From Sinorhizobium mexicanum (GTDB taxonomy: Bacteria; Pseudomonadota; Alphaproteobacteria; Rhizobiales; Rhizobiaceae), in assembly GCF_013488225.1 (NCBI RefSeq), contig NZ_CP041241.1:1798001-1862000 (forward strand): a stretch of DNA of 64,000 bases, given 5' to 3'. This document shows positions 38,449 through 47,361 of this stretch, piece after piece. The notes beneath the pieces are model-generated. The model saw only the letters and a list, made by a program, of their open reading frames with translations. It searched no databases and was not told where the DNA came from. Position 1 is the stretch's first letter. Each line of letters starts with the position of its first letter. Made by a program: the position numbers and the translations under genes.

Positions 38449-38480
38449 AATGGGCGCGGGTTTCACTACCCGCGCCCATT
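38449..38480. terminator. Hairpin between xoxF and xoxG
   Basis: AATGGGCGCGGGT (38449-38461) and ACCCGCGCCCATT (38468-38480) form a perfect 13-bp stem with a 6-nt loop in the 78-bp gap. There is no T-run. It probably stabilises the xoxF message or lowers xoxGJ expression rather than ending transcription fully. Confidence 0.65.
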
Positions 38481-38501
38481 CCCTGGGCGAAGATTGCCGC
38501 T

Positions 38502-40307
38502 TCACTCCGGCAGCTTGAACACGGTGAGCGTGCCGCCGAGCGCCGTGTAGTTGCTCAGGGCGGAATAGCCACCGACGGCTCCGAGACCTTCGTTCGGGTT
38601 GGTCAGGCCGGCTGCCAGTCCAATGCCGGCCCAACCGCCGACGCCCGAGAGCACGGCCACGTACTGCTTGCCGTCACGGGCATAGGTCATCACGTTGCCG
38701 ATCACCCCGGAAGGCGTCTTGAAGCGATAGAGCTCCTTGCCGGTCGCGGCGTCGACCGCCTTCAGGTAGCCCTCGAGCGTTCCGTAGAAGACGACGTCGC
38801 CCGCCGTTGCCAGGGCACCCGACCAGACGGAGAAGGGTTCCGGCAGGGACCACTTGATCTTGCCTTCCTTGTTGTCCCAGGCAATGAAGTTGCCCATGCC
38901 GCCGTGGCTGTCCTTCGGCGGATACATCGACAGCGTTGCCCCGACATAGGGCTGACCGGCGGTGTAGTTTACCCGGAACGGTTCGTAGTCCATGCAGACA
39001 TGGTTGGTCGGCACGTAGAACAGCTCGGTTTTCGGCGAGTAGGCCGCCGGCTGCTGGTCCTTGGAGCCTAGAGCTGCCGGGCAGACACCGGTCGTGTTCG
39101 TGTCCTCGCCGTTCTGCTCGGTCGAATACTGCGACACGACCTGCGGCCGACCATACTGCTCCGACTTCGGATCCATGACCACTTCAGTCGCCCAGTTGAC
39201 CTTTGGATCGTATTTCTGCGCCACCAGAAGTTCGCCGGTGATGCGGTCCATCGTGTAGCCGAAGCCATTGCGGTCGAAGTGGGTCAGCAGCTTGCGATCC
39301 TTGCCGTCGATCTGCTGATCCGTCAGGATCATCTCGTTGACGCCGTCATAATCCCATTCGTCATGGGGCGTCATCTGGTAAACCCATTTCGCCATGCCGG
39401 TGTCGACATCACGCGCCCAGATGGTCATCGACCAACGATTGTCGCCGGGCCGTTGGGTCGGGTTCCAGGTCGAAGGGTTGCCCGATCCGTAGTACATCAG
39501 GTTCGCTTCGGGATCGTAGGCATACCAGCCCCAGGTCGTGCCGCCGCCGATCTTCCATTGATCGCCTTCCCAGGTCGTGAGGCCCGAGTCCTTGCCGACC
39601 GGCTTGCCCAAATGGGTGGTCTTTTCAGGATCCATCAGCGTATCGCTGTCCGGGCCCATGGAGTAACCGCGCCACAGGACCTTGCCATCCGCCATCGAAT
39701 AGGCCGTCACGTGGCCGCGGACGCCGAATTCGCCGCCGGATATGCCGACGAGAACCTTGTCCTTCACGGGCATGACAGTGGCGGTATTGGTCTCGCCCTT
39801 GGTAGCATCACCGTTCTTGACGCTCCAGATGACCTTGCCGGTCTTGGCGTCGAGCGCGACGACCGTTGTGTCGGCCTGATGCAGGAAGATCTTGTTATCC
39901 GCATAGGCGACGCCGCGGTTAACCGTGTCGCAGCACATCACAGGAATGACGTTCGGATCCTGTTTCGGTTCGTATTTCCAGAGGATCTGGCCGTCCTTCT
40001 TGAGGTCCAGGGCGTAGACCGTATTCGGAAACGGCGTATGGACATACATGATGTCGCCGACGACGAGTGGCGCACCTTCATGACCGCGCAGAATGCCGGT
40101 CGAGAAAGTCCATGCCACCTGCAGCTTCCCGACATTGTCCTTGTTGATCTGGTCGAGCTTCGAGTAGCGCAGGTTGGCGTAGTCGCCGGTCTGGATAGCC
40201 CATTGATTGGGATCATCGATAAGCTTCTGCAATTCCGAGTTAGCGAGAGCGACCTGTGCGCTGCCGCCTATCGAAATGAAGGCAAGCAATGTAAGAAGTC
40301 GTTTCAT
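38502..40307 (-). CDS. xoxF: Lanthanide-dependent methanol dehydrogenase XoxF
   Basis: A 601-residue PQQ dehydrogenase oxidising methanol (and often formaldehyde) in the periplasm. After the signal peptide (ending ALANSE) it has the vicinal disulfide Cys125-Cys126 (MCCDT), metal ligands Glu193 (GGEFG) and Asn277 (GSGNPS), the catalytic Asp319 and, two residues on, Asp321 in DEWDYDGVN. The second Asp is the lanthanide signature; calcium MxaF enzymes have Ala there. The start at 40307 is six bases from AGGAGG; ATG 40313 is too close to it. No mxaFI is present. Neighbours xoxG, xoxJ and the formaldehyde genes support the role. Confidence 0.97.
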   Translation of the reverse strand: MKRLLTLLAFISIGGSAQVALANSELQKLIDDPNQWAIQTGDYANLRYSKLDQINKDNVGKLQVAWTFSTGILRGHEGAPLVVGDIMYVHTPFPNTVYALDLKKDGQILWKYEPKQDPNVIPVMCCDTVNRGVAYADNKIFLHQADTTVVALDAKTGKVIWSVKNGDATKGETNTATVMPVKDKVLVGISGGEFGVRGHVTAYSMADGKVLWRGYSMGPDSDTLMDPEKTTHLGKPVGKDSGLTTWEGDQWKIGGGTTWGWYAYDPEANLMYYGSGNPSTWNPTQRPGDNRWSMTIWARDVDTGMAKWVYQMTPHDEWDYDGVNEMILTDQQIDGKDRKLLTHFDRNGFGYTMDRITGELLVAQKYDPKVNWATEVVMDPKSEQYGRPQVVSQYSTEQNGEDTNTTGVCPAALGSKDQQPAAYSPKTELFYVPTNHVCMDYEPFRVNYTAGQPYVGATLSMYPPKDSHGGMGNFIAWDNKEGKIKWSLPEPFSVWSGALATAGDVVFYGTLEGYLKAVDAATGKELYRFKTPSGVIGNVMTYARDGKQYVAVLSGVGGWAGIGLAAGLTNPNEGLGAVGGYSALSNYTALGGTLTVFKLPE

Positions 40308-40468
40308 TTTCATCCTCCTCTCGAGTGCTGCCGATCAGGGCCATTCCCCCGTCGCCCCGGGAAAACCTGGTGGGTCTCCTCACTTCCCGGTACCGGCCTG
40401 CGACACTATCCCCGCCGCTTCAATGAGCCCGGGGCACCTCTGCTTTTGGGTTTCCACTCCTCCGTCGC

Positions 40469-40882
40469 TTAAGGAAATGTTGCCAAATATGCGATCAGAT
40501 CGGCGCGCTCCTGGTCCTTGCGCAAACCCGCAAAGGTCATCTTCGTGCCGGGCAAAAAGGCTTTCGGATTGGTCACGAACTCAGCGATCTTCTCGGGCGT
40601 CCAGGTCAACCCACCCTCGGCCGCCTTGGTCATTGCGGGGGAATAGGAGAACCCATCGACCTTGCCGGCCGGGCGGTCGACCACACCGGTGAGCAGCGGA
40701 CCGGTCTTCGATTTGGCATCCGGACCGATCGCATGGCAGGCCTGACACTTGCGAAACACCGTCTTGCCCGCCGCCGGGTCGCCGGCTGCAGGATCAAGAG
40801 CTAGCGCCGGCGCAATCGAGCCTGTGAGAACTCCACCAAATACGACGACTGCGGTCAGTGCGGTACCAAGTCTAAAAGCCAT
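40469..40882 (-). CDS. Class I c-type cytochrome
   Basis: A 137-residue exported cytochrome of c2/c550 type. The signal peptide ends near residue 29; CQACH (Cys46-His50) binds heme and Met115 in GTKMTFAG is the likely axial ligand. The start has GGGAGAGGAAGG upstream. It lies between the formylglutathione hydrolase and xoxF genes and could pass electrons from XoxG or the formaldehyde system to the oxidase. Confidence 0.9.
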   Translation of the reverse strand: MAFRLGTALTAVVVFGGVLTGSIAPALALDPAAGDPAAGKTVFRKCQACHAIGPDAKSKTGPLLTGVVDRPAGKVDGFSYSPAMTKAAEGGLTWTPEKIAEFVTNPKAFLPGTKMTFAGLRKDQERADLIAYLATFP

Positions 40883-40895
40883 GCCTTCCTCTCCC

Positions 40896-41726
40896 TTACG
40901 CGGTGTTCAACCGCTCTGCATGCCAGCGCACGTGGTCTTCGCCGAAGCTCGCCACGAAGTAATAGCTATGGTCATATCCTGCCTGCATCCTGAGGACGCC
41001 GGCCTGGCGGCGCTCGGCCATGAGCCGGGCCAGCGCCTCGGGCTGCAACTGTCCCAGGAACTGGTCTGCCGAGCCCTGATCGATCAGGATGTCGCCCTGC
41101 CAGCCAAGTTCGCTGAGGAGCAGGCAGGCGTCGTACATGCCCCAATGGGCCTCATCATCACCGAGATAGGCCGAGAACTGCTTGCGGCCCCAGTCGGACC
41201 GGGTCGGATTGACAATCGGTGCAAGGGCGGAAACGGAGCGGAACAGCGAAGGATTCCGAAAGGCGATCGTCAGCGCGCCGTGGCCGCCCATCGAGTGCCC
41301 GGTAACGCCATTGACGCCGTTGAGCGGAAATTGCTCCGGCAGCAGGGCGGGCAATTCCGTGACGATGTAATCATACATCTGGTAGTGCCGCGCCCAGGGC
41401 TTCTGTGTCGCATTGACGTAGAAGCCTGCCCCGTGACCCAGATCATAGGCCTCGTCGTCGGCGACGCCTTCGCCGCGCGGCGAGGTATCGGGGAAAACCA
41501 CCGCCAATCCCGCTTCCGCCGCGTGCCGCTGCAGGCCCGCCTTTATCATGGCGTTCTCATGGGTGCAGGTCAGCCCTGAGAGATACCAGAGCAGTGGGAC
41601 AGGCCGTGTCCGTGCCTGTGGCGGCAGGTAGAGGCCGAACGTCATCTCGACACCGCAGACCTCGGACATGTGCCGGTAGACCGACTGCGTCCCGCCGAAA
41701 CATTGGTTTTGCGTTACGAGTTCCAT
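40896..41726 (-). CDS. fghA: S-formylglutathione hydrolase
   Basis: A 276-residue esterase-D-family hydrolase releasing formate and glutathione. Catalytic Ser145 is in GHSMGGHG, with Asp221 (GSADQ) and His253 (YDHSYYF); the N-terminus NQCFGGTQSVYRH is typical. The start at ATG 41726 follows the dehydrogenase stop by 8 bp; a GTG two codons earlier is possible. It works directly after the dehydrogenase encoded upstream. Confidence 0.94.
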   Translation of the reverse strand: MELVTQNQCFGGTQSVYRHMSEVCGVEMTFGLYLPPQARTRPVPLLWYLSGLTCTHENAMIKAGLQRHAAEAGLAVVFPDTSPRGEGVADDEAYDLGHGAGFYVNATQKPWARHYQMYDYIVTELPALLPEQFPLNGVNGVTGHSMGGHGALTIAFRNPSLFRSVSALAPIVNPTRSDWGRKQFSAYLGDDEAHWGMYDACLLLSELGWQGDILIDQGSADQFLGQLQPEALARLMAERRQAGVLRMQAGYDHSYYFVASFGEDHVRWHAERLNTA

Positions 41727-41734
41727 CTTCACGC

Positions 41735-42862
41735 TCAATAGACGACGACCGAGCGGATGCTCTCGCCGGAATGCATCAGCTCGAAGCCCTTGTTGATGTC
41801 GTCGAGCGGCAGCGTGTGGGTGATCATCGGGTCGATTGCGATCTTGCCCTCCATGTACCAGTCGACGATCTTCGGCACGTCGGTGCGCCCGCGCGCGCCG
41901 CCGAAGGCGGTGCCCATCCAGGTGCGGCCGGTGACCAGCTGGAACGGCCGGGTCGATATCTCCTGGCCGGCGCCGGCCACCCCGATGATCACCGACTTGC
42001 CCCAGCCGCGATGCGAGGCCTCGAGCGCCTGGCGCATCACCTTGACATTGCCGGTGCAGTCGAAGGTGTAGTCGGCGCCGCCGATCTGGTCGGCGCCGCG
42101 CTTCGTCATGTTGACGAGATAGGGCACGATGTCGTCGCCGACCTCCTTCGGGTTGACGAAGTGGGTCATGCCGAATTTTTCGCCCCAGGGCTTCTTGTCG
42201 TTGTTCAGATCGACGCCGATGATCATGTCGGCACCGGCAAGCCGAAGCCCCTGGATGACGTTCAGACCGATGCCGCCGAGACCGAAGACGATCGCGGTCG
42301 ATCCCATCTCGACGCGTGCCGTGTTGATCACCGCGCCGATGCCGGTGGTCACCCCGCAGCCGATGTAGCAGATCTTGTCGAACGGCGCGTCGGGATTGAC
42401 CTTGGCGACGGCGATCTCCGGCAGCACGGTGAAGTTGGCAAAGGTCGAGCAGCCCATATAGTGGTGGATCTTGTCCTTGCCGATCGAAAACCGCGAGGTG
42501 CCGTCCGGCATCAGCCCTTGCCCTTGCGTGGCGCGGATGGCGGTGCAGAGATTGGTCTTGCGGCTGAGGCACGACGGGCAGGCGCGGCATTCCGGGGTAT
42601 AGAGCGGAATGACATGGTCGCCCTTCTTCACCGAGGTGACGCCGGGGCCGACGTCGACGACGATGCCAGCGCCCTCGTGGCCGAGGATCGCCGGAAACAG
42701 CCCTTCCGGATCGGCGCCGGAGAGGGTGAAATCATCGGTATGGCAGATGCCGGTCGCCTTGACCTCGACCAGCACCTCGCCGGCCCTCGGCCCTTCGAGC
42801 TCGACTTCGGTCACAACAAGGGGTTTTCCGGCTTCGACAGCCAGAGCAGCGCGAGTGCGCAT
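41735..42862 (-). CDS. S-(hydroxymethyl)glutathione dehydrogenase / class III alcohol dehydrogenase
   Basis: A 375-residue zinc alcohol dehydrogenase of class III. GICHTDDFTLSG and GHEGAG hold catalytic-zinc ligands, CRACPSCLSRKTNLC binds the structural zinc, and GLGGIGLNVIQG is the NAD+ site. It oxidises the formaldehyde-glutathione adduct to S-formylglutathione. The start has CGGAGG upstream. It is the first gene of a likely operon with fghA, the cytochrome and xoxFGJ. Confidence 0.96.
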   Translation of the reverse strand: MRTRAALAVEAGKPLVVTEVELEGPRAGEVLVEVKATGICHTDDFTLSGADPEGLFPAILGHEGAGIVVDVGPGVTSVKKGDHVIPLYTPECRACPSCLSRKTNLCTAIRATQGQGLMPDGTSRFSIGKDKIHHYMGCSTFANFTVLPEIAVAKVNPDAPFDKICYIGCGVTTGIGAVINTARVEMGSTAIVFGLGGIGLNVIQGLRLAGADMIIGVDLNNDKKPWGEKFGMTHFVNPKEVGDDIVPYLVNMTKRGADQIGGADYTFDCTGNVKVMRQALEASHRGWGKSVIIGVAGAGQEISTRPFQLVTGRTWMGTAFGGARGRTDVPKIVDWYMEGKIAIDPMITHTLPLDDINKGFELMHSGESIRSVVVY

Positions 42863-43033
42863 CGATACCTCCGGTAACTGCGTTCTTTAAGGGTGGGCCT
42901 GTGTGGCCCTGTATGCAGATTACAGACGCGCCAAGGCCCAAAGACAATTGCGACCTTAGTGTGTAAAACGCGACCTTTGGCTTCTCCCTTGGTCAGCCTA
43001 TACTGACGCTCGCTGGAACAGGGGAGACCGGAG
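42863..43033. promoter_or_regulatory. Divergent promoter region with spaced direct repeats
   Basis: GCGACCTT occurs at 42950-42957 and 42970-42977, exactly 20 bp apart (two helical turns), between the formaldehyde dehydrogenase gene and the divergent secreted-protein gene at 43034. Same-face direct repeats suit a LuxR-type response regulator or similar activator. A short hairpin GGGCC/GGCCC lies at 42895-42909. Confidence 0.5.
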
Positions 43034-43639
43034 ATGAGAGCCGCCAGTTATGCCTTCAGCCTGGTACTTTGCCTGACGCAAGCTCCCGGCCTTGCAGGCG
43101 CTACGGACTTTTCCGATCCCGACTGGCCATGCATCCAGCGCAAGGTCGAGAACCTTTCGGCGAGCCTGATGTGGCCCGAACCGATAGAACCCATGGCACT
43201 TGCTCCTGCGGCAAAAGAGCTGGTGGAGGTCGTATCGCTCCGCCGCGTTACGCTCGAAGAGGCAGAGGCCCATGTCCGGGCTTTCATTGCAAAGAATGCC
43301 CCCTTGGACGGCCAATCGCTCGGCAATATCTTCCTCGCCGTATTCGACAAAATCGCCGATACCCGGCAGCGGCTGATTGCCGGGATTGCCCGCTATTCCC
43401 GCAGCCAGATCGCGCTCTCGTCGCGGATCGACGGAAGCCGCGTCGAGATGGCCAAGCTTACGCGCGAAAAAAATCCGGATTTCGACCGTATCGACAAGCT
43501 GGAGGAGCAGGTCGACTGGGACGAGCGCATCTACCGCGAGCGTGCGCAGGCGCTTACCTATGTCTGCGAAACGCCGGTGCTTCTGGAGAAACGCCTGTAT
43601 GCCATTGCCCAGATCCTGCTCAAGCAGATGCCTGATTGA
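43034..43639 (+). CDS. Secreted protein of unknown function, xox region
   Basis: A 201-residue exported protein not recognised as a known family. The signal peptide covers residues 1 to about 22 (ASYAFSLVLCLTQAPGLAGA). The mature part starts with DPDWPCIQRKVENLS, is mostly helical, has a charged coil around DFDRIDKLEEQVDWDERIYR, and has a second cysteine in TYVCETPVLLEKR, so one disulfide is possible. The start has GGGGAGACCGG upstream. It diverges from the formaldehyde dehydrogenase gene and shares its promoter region. Confidence 0.75.
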   Translation: MRAASYAFSLVLCLTQAPGLAGATDFSDPDWPCIQRKVENLSASLMWPEPIEPMALAPAAKELVEVVSLRRVTLEEAEAHVRAFIAKNAPLDGQSLGNIFLAVFDKIADTRQRLIAGIARYSRSQIALSSRIDGSRVEMAKLTREKNPDFDRIDKLEEQVDWDERIYRERAQALTYVCETPVLLEKRLYAIAQILLKQMPD

Positions 43640-43654
43640 GCCGTACCTCTCGAC

Positions 43655-43978
43655 CTACTGCATGTTTCCTTAAATCGTACTCGATTTAAGACTAAAAATA
43701 TGCAGCAAGTCAAAGTGCTACAGCGTCCTTTGCGCGTCTGATAAGACGCGCGGCGCTGTAGCGCATCGGCCCGAAAATCGGGGTCGATTTTCGGAAAGCA
43801 CGATGCGTAGATTCAAAGACTTACAGCGTCCTTTGTGCGTCCTGAAGGACGCACGGCGCTGTAGGTACGTGGCCTTCTGCATCGGAGTTTACAGCGCCGC
43901 GCGTCTCATCAAACGGACGCTGTAGCACTTCGAATGGCTACATGTTTGCTTAAATCGGCTACGATTCAAGCAAACATG
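43655..43978. repeat. Cluster of palindromic repeats
   Basis: Four palindromic units fill the 346-bp gap: an inverted family A copy (43655-43761); a CCGAAAATCG/CGATTTTCGG hairpin inside CGCATCG/CGATGCG arms (43762-43807); a compact TACAGCG...CGCTGTA unit with inner GTGCGTCCT/AGGACGCAC (43822-43863); and a third family A copy (43890-43978) ending in a perfect CATGTTTGCTT/AAGCAAACATG stem. No gene is visible here. Confidence 0.75.
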
Positions 43979-43985
43979 CAGGAGG

Positions 43986-44339
43986 TCAGAAGCACAGCAT
44001 CTCGGCCTCTGCCTGGGCACGTCTCAGGTCGGCCACCATCGTGCGCGGCATCGCCGCCGACTTGAACATGGCCGTCTGTTCGCCGCCTACCTGCTGGAGA
44101 GACAGCACGGTCTCGGCCTGGACATATTTCTCATAGGGCAAGATGGAAGCGATCAGATCGATCGAGCAGGCACATTTGCCCAATACCGCCCGGCTCTGAC
44201 CGTTGACCGCCATGCAACCGAACACGTAGTCGGCCCGCGCCTCGGTCGGATAGTCGTTCAGGCGCTCCGACATGCTCTGTCCGCCCGCCGGCACCGCGGC
44301 GGCCACGATTATCAGCGCGGATAGGGCTTCCCGCATCAT
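43986..44339 (-). CDS. Small secreted cysteine-containing protein, unknown function
   Basis: A 117-residue protein with a signal peptide (about 1-20, ending VPAGGQS). Mature cysteines are in VFGCMAVNG, GKCACSID and at the C-terminal MLCF, four in all, which suggests two disulfides in the periplasm. The start at 44339 has GGGGAGG upstream and overlaps the end of the preceding gene. I do not recognise the family. Its place in the xox block suggests an accessory role. Confidence 0.72.
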   Translation of the reverse strand: MMREALSALIIVAAAVPAGGQSMSERLNDYPTEARADYVFGCMAVNGQSRAVLGKCACSIDLIASILPYEKYVQAETVLSLQQVGGEQTAMFKSAAMPRTMVADLRRAQAEAEMLCF

Positions 44340-45013
44340 GGCTGGGCCTCCCCTGCCTTTTTCAGAGTGATCGCGTTCGAATAGCCGGCCTCGGCCCCGC
44401 CGGCGGCCGACGGCACAGTTGCAACCAGCGAATAATACCAGCCGGGAACGTCTTCCGACACAGTGACGACAAGCGCCAGTTCGGCAAACCTGCCCATGCG
44501 TTCGCGGGCCTTGTCTTTCGTGAACGGCCGGATCGTCACCTCGCGCGCGGCGATGTCGCGGTTCTGGTAGCGGCGTGATACGGGCACGGTTTGCGCGTCC
44601 CGCAGCAGGGCTTCCTTGATCCGGTTGCGCATATAGAAGGGGCTGCCGCCCGATTGACCGGCAACATCGGTAAGCACGCTTTCAAGGAAGTACATGATGA
44701 TGGGATTGCCGACCGAAGCCGGATAGTTGCCAAGCGCGCGGGACCGGGTGCCCTGATAGAGCGTCATGACGACATTGTCGTCAGGCTTGAGCTTCAGGCC
44801 GATGCCGAAACTGCCGCCCGCCTGCCCGACATCGGTACCGGATATGACCTTGTCGTAGACAAGGGTGCCCTGCCCGGCCTCGCTCTTGCCCGGCACCGCC
44901 GCAAGTCCCTTCAGTGCTGTCGACCGAAAGAGAAGCTCGTAGGTTTCGGCAGCCGTGGCCAAGCCCTGGCCCATTCCAAGCAGGAACAGAGCAAAGAGGA
45001 GAAGAACACGCAT
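44336..45013 (-). CDS. Secreted protein of unknown function, xox region
   Basis: A 225-residue exported protein. The signal peptide is MRVLLLFALFLLGMGQGLATAAE. The mature part is beta-rich with GQGTLVYDKVISGTDVG, GNPIIMYFLESVLTDVAG and VPGWYYSLVATVPSA; no catalytic motif is visible. It overlaps the small cysteine protein gene by 4 bp (ATGATG), so the two are made together. The start has GGGAGG upstream. Family not recognised. Confidence 0.74.
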   Translation of the reverse strand: MRVLLLFALFLLGMGQGLATAAETYELLFRSTALKGLAAVPGKSEAGQGTLVYDKVISGTDVGQAGGSFGIGLKLKPDDNVVMTLYQGTRSRALGNYPASVGNPIIMYFLESVLTDVAGQSGGSPFYMRNRIKEALLRDAQTVPVSRRYQNRDIAAREVTIRPFTKDKARERMGRFAELALVVTVSEDVPGWYYSLVATVPSAAGGAEAGYSNAITLKKAGEAQP

Positions 45014-45028
45014 CGCAGACCTCCCGTC

Positions 45029-45061
45029 CTACAGCGTCGCGCGTCTTACTGGGAGCGCTGG
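45029..45061. repeat. Partial family A palindrome
   Basis: CTACAGCG at 45029-45036 followed by TCGCGCGTC, with a degraded AGCGCTGG partner at 45054-45061. Only half of the element is preserved, in the 104-bp gap between the kinase and the secreted-protein operon. Confidence 0.45.
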
Positions 45062-45117
45062 CGATGAGCCTAGCGATGCCTGCGGCAAAGTCACTGGAGA
45101 CCTTTGTCTGTGTTTGC

Positions 45118-47361
45118 TCACGCCGAGCGCGCCCGAGTCTTCCAGTCGATCAATGCCCGCAGCCGCACCAGTTGCACCGGCTTGGTGAGCACAGCGAACG
45201 ACATTTCGTTGCAGAGCTGCAGGAATTGGCGCTGCCGGTTGGCAGAAATGATGATTGCGGGGATCTCGATTCCGGCAAGCGCGCGCAGCGTACGAATTGT
45301 CTCTATGCCGTTGTCGCCATTGTCCAGCTGATAATCGACCAGCAGAATATCGGGCGCTGTGCCGATTTCCTGCATCAGCGCGGCGGCCTCGACGGTCGAG
45401 GCGGCCGCCAGAACGCTCGCTCCCCAGCTTTCCAGCACCTGCGTCATCGCGTGAAGCTCGTCGGCATCGTTCTCCACGACCATGACGATGAGATCGAGGC
45501 TGCCATCGAGCAGCTGCTCCATCATCGGGTTTTCGCAGACGCTGGTACGGCCAGGCGCGGCAAGCGGCACTTCGATCGAGAAGACGGAACCACGGTTGGG
45601 CTGCGACACCAGCCGGACCGGATGATCGAGATGGCGGCAGGCCCGCTCGACGATCGACAGGCCAAGTCCCATGCCTGTGCCCTTTCCTGCACCCCCGGCC
45701 CGGGTGAACTCGTTGAAGATCCGGGTCTGGTCCTCCTCGGAAATGCCGATACCGGTGTCCCACACTTCGATCCGCAGCCGATTGCCGCGCAGGCGGCAAC
45801 CAACCAGCACACGGCCGCACTCCGTGTACTGTATCGCGTTCACCACCAGGTTCTGGACGCAGCGCATCAGGTAGCGTTGATCGCTGGTGACCCAACGCGT
45901 GGAAGGGACCATCCGAAGCTCTATCCCCTTTTCCGTCGCCAAGGGCGCCAGATCACCCGCGAGGCCCTGCAGCAGGCTTCCAAGTTCGAACGACGTGATG
46001 TTGAACTCGGCTGCCGGGCTATCGAGGCGCGAGATATCGAGCAGCGCCTGAAGGAGCGTTTCGATCGAGGTGAAGGACCGCTTGAGCCGGCCGACCACAT
46101 CCTCCGCCCCGGACTGCCCAGCGGTCTCCGTCAACATCGAGAGATAGAGTTTCGCTGCGTTGATCGGCTGAAGGAGGTCATGGCTGGCCGCCGCCAGGAA
46201 GCGAGTCTTCGACGTATGGGCTGTCTCGGCGGCCTCCTTGGCCTGCCGAAGGGCTGCCTCGATTTTGATTTGCTCAATGGCGTGGATCTGCAGCAGGCGG
46301 TTGGCCTCGGTCAGTTCGGCGGTCCGCTCCTGTACACGTTGCTCCAGAAGCGCCGCCGCCTGGGTTTCGGCGGTCACGTCCATGATCGACACGATGAAAC
46401 CGTCGCCGGGCAAGGAGTGGGTGCGAATGTCGAGGCTCATCCCGTCACGTCGCCGACAACGTTCCTGCATCGTCTCGCCGCGGCGCATGACCTTGAACCA
46501 GCTGGCGAATTTGGACCGTCGGCCCTTGTGCTCGAGAATCTCGTGACGTTCGACATGTTCGATGATGCGCTGGAAGGGACTTCCCTTCTTCAGAAGCGAA
46601 AGCGGCACGCCGAGAAGCTCGCCGAAACGCTCGTTGCGAACGAGCAATTCGCCGCGTGACGAAAACGTGCAGATGCCGAGCGACATGTGATCGAAAGCGG
46701 CCTGCAGGAAATGGGCCTGCTGGTCGATAAGGCGGTTCTTCTCGCGCCGGTTCTCCCGCACGATGTCGGTGATTTCGGTCTGCAGCACGGTGATGTTGCC
46801 GGAACTGGTCTGCCGGTAGGAAATCTGGAACCACCGATCGTTCCTCAGTTCCATGACGAAGGACGAAAAGCGTTCACCGGATCCCTGGTCCTTCACCAGC
46901 GGCTGGGGGCGGCTGATCCCCCCGCTGTCGTCCCGGTTCAGATATTTGCTGGCATTGACGGCCGCGAGATAGTCGTCGAAACCGAGACCGGGTTTGATCA
47001 GCGGCTCGACATCGGCAAGCAGGTGCCGGAACTGGGCGTTGCAGACCTGCAGCCGCTCTTCGGAGAAGAGGGCAAAGCCGTCTTCCATGGCCACCATGGC
47101 ATCGGCCAGGTTCCTTTGGATACGCTCCTGCGCCTGATAGGCAATCTCGAGTTCGCTCGACGCCCTACCAAGCGTGTCGAGGGCCTTCTCCAGGTCTTTG
47201 GTCTTTTCCCAGACTTCCGTCTGCAGGGCGATGGCCGATTCGAAAAGTGAATAGGCGGAGCCGCCGACTTCATGACCGCGCTCGGCCCGATTGATCAGAG
47301 CCTCGATGATCTTGGCCTGCTTGGCGATCTGGGTCTTGTAGGGTTCGTCCGGATCGATCAC
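45118..47361 (-). CDS. Hybrid sensor histidine kinase (NahK/ErcS'-like)
   Basis: A 747-residue cytosolic kinase without clear membrane spans. A coil (about 50-85), two PAS-like domains (about 90-205 and 215-335), a second coil, the phospho-acceptor His394 in AAASHDLLQPINAAKL, the ATPase domain (NLVVNAIQYTE; DTGIGISEED; GTGMGLGLS) and a C-terminal receiver with Asp676 (LLVDYQLD) and Lys727 follow in order. The start is GTG, overlapping the FIST gene stop (GTGA). This architecture and the FIST partner match the NosP-NahK pairs of pseudomonads, which sit beside quinoprotein alcohol dehydrogenase genes. Confidence 0.9.
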   Translation of the reverse strand: MIDPDEPYKTQIAKQAKIIEALINRAERGHEVGGSAYSLFESAIALQTEVWEKTKDLEKALDTLGRASSELEIAYQAQERIQRNLADAMVAMEDGFALFSEERLQVCNAQFRHLLADVEPLIKPGLGFDDYLAAVNASKYLNRDDSGGISRPQPLVKDQGSGERFSSFVMELRNDRWFQISYRQTSSGNITVLQTEITDIVRENRREKNRLIDQQAHFLQAAFDHMSLGICTFSSRGELLVRNERFGELLGVPLSLLKKGSPFQRIIEHVERHEILEHKGRRSKFASWFKVMRRGETMQERCRRRDGMSLDIRTHSLPGDGFIVSIMDVTAETQAAALLEQRVQERTAELTEANRLLQIHAIEQIKIEAALRQAKEAAETAHTSKTRFLAAASHDLLQPINAAKLYLSMLTETAGQSGAEDVVGRLKRSFTSIETLLQALLDISRLDSPAAEFNITSFELGSLLQGLAGDLAPLATEKGIELRMVPSTRWVTSDQRYLMRCVQNLVVNAIQYTECGRVLVGCRLRGNRLRIEVWDTGIGISEEDQTRIFNEFTRAGGAGKGTGMGLGLSIVERACRHLDHPVRLVSQPNRGSVFSIEVPLAAPGRTSVCENPMMEQLLDGSLDLIVMVVENDADELHAMTQVLESWGASVLAAASTVEAAALMQEIGTAPDILLVDYQLDNGDNGIETIRTLRALAGIEIPAIIISANRQRQFLQLCNEMSFAVLTKPVQLVRLRALIDWKTRARSA

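Noticed and set aside
38502..40307. Calcium-dependent methanol dehydrogenase MxaF
   Set aside because: The second Asp of the DYD motif, the absence of an MxaI gene and the xoxG/xoxJ neighbours point to XoxF.
43655..43978. Insertion sequence or transposon remnant
   Set aside because: There are palindromic units only, with no transposase fragment and no terminal repeats around a coding region.
44914..46659. Plus-strand open frame of about 580 codons
   Set aside because: It lies opposite the hybrid kinase, whose domains are complete; no domain is seen in the frame.
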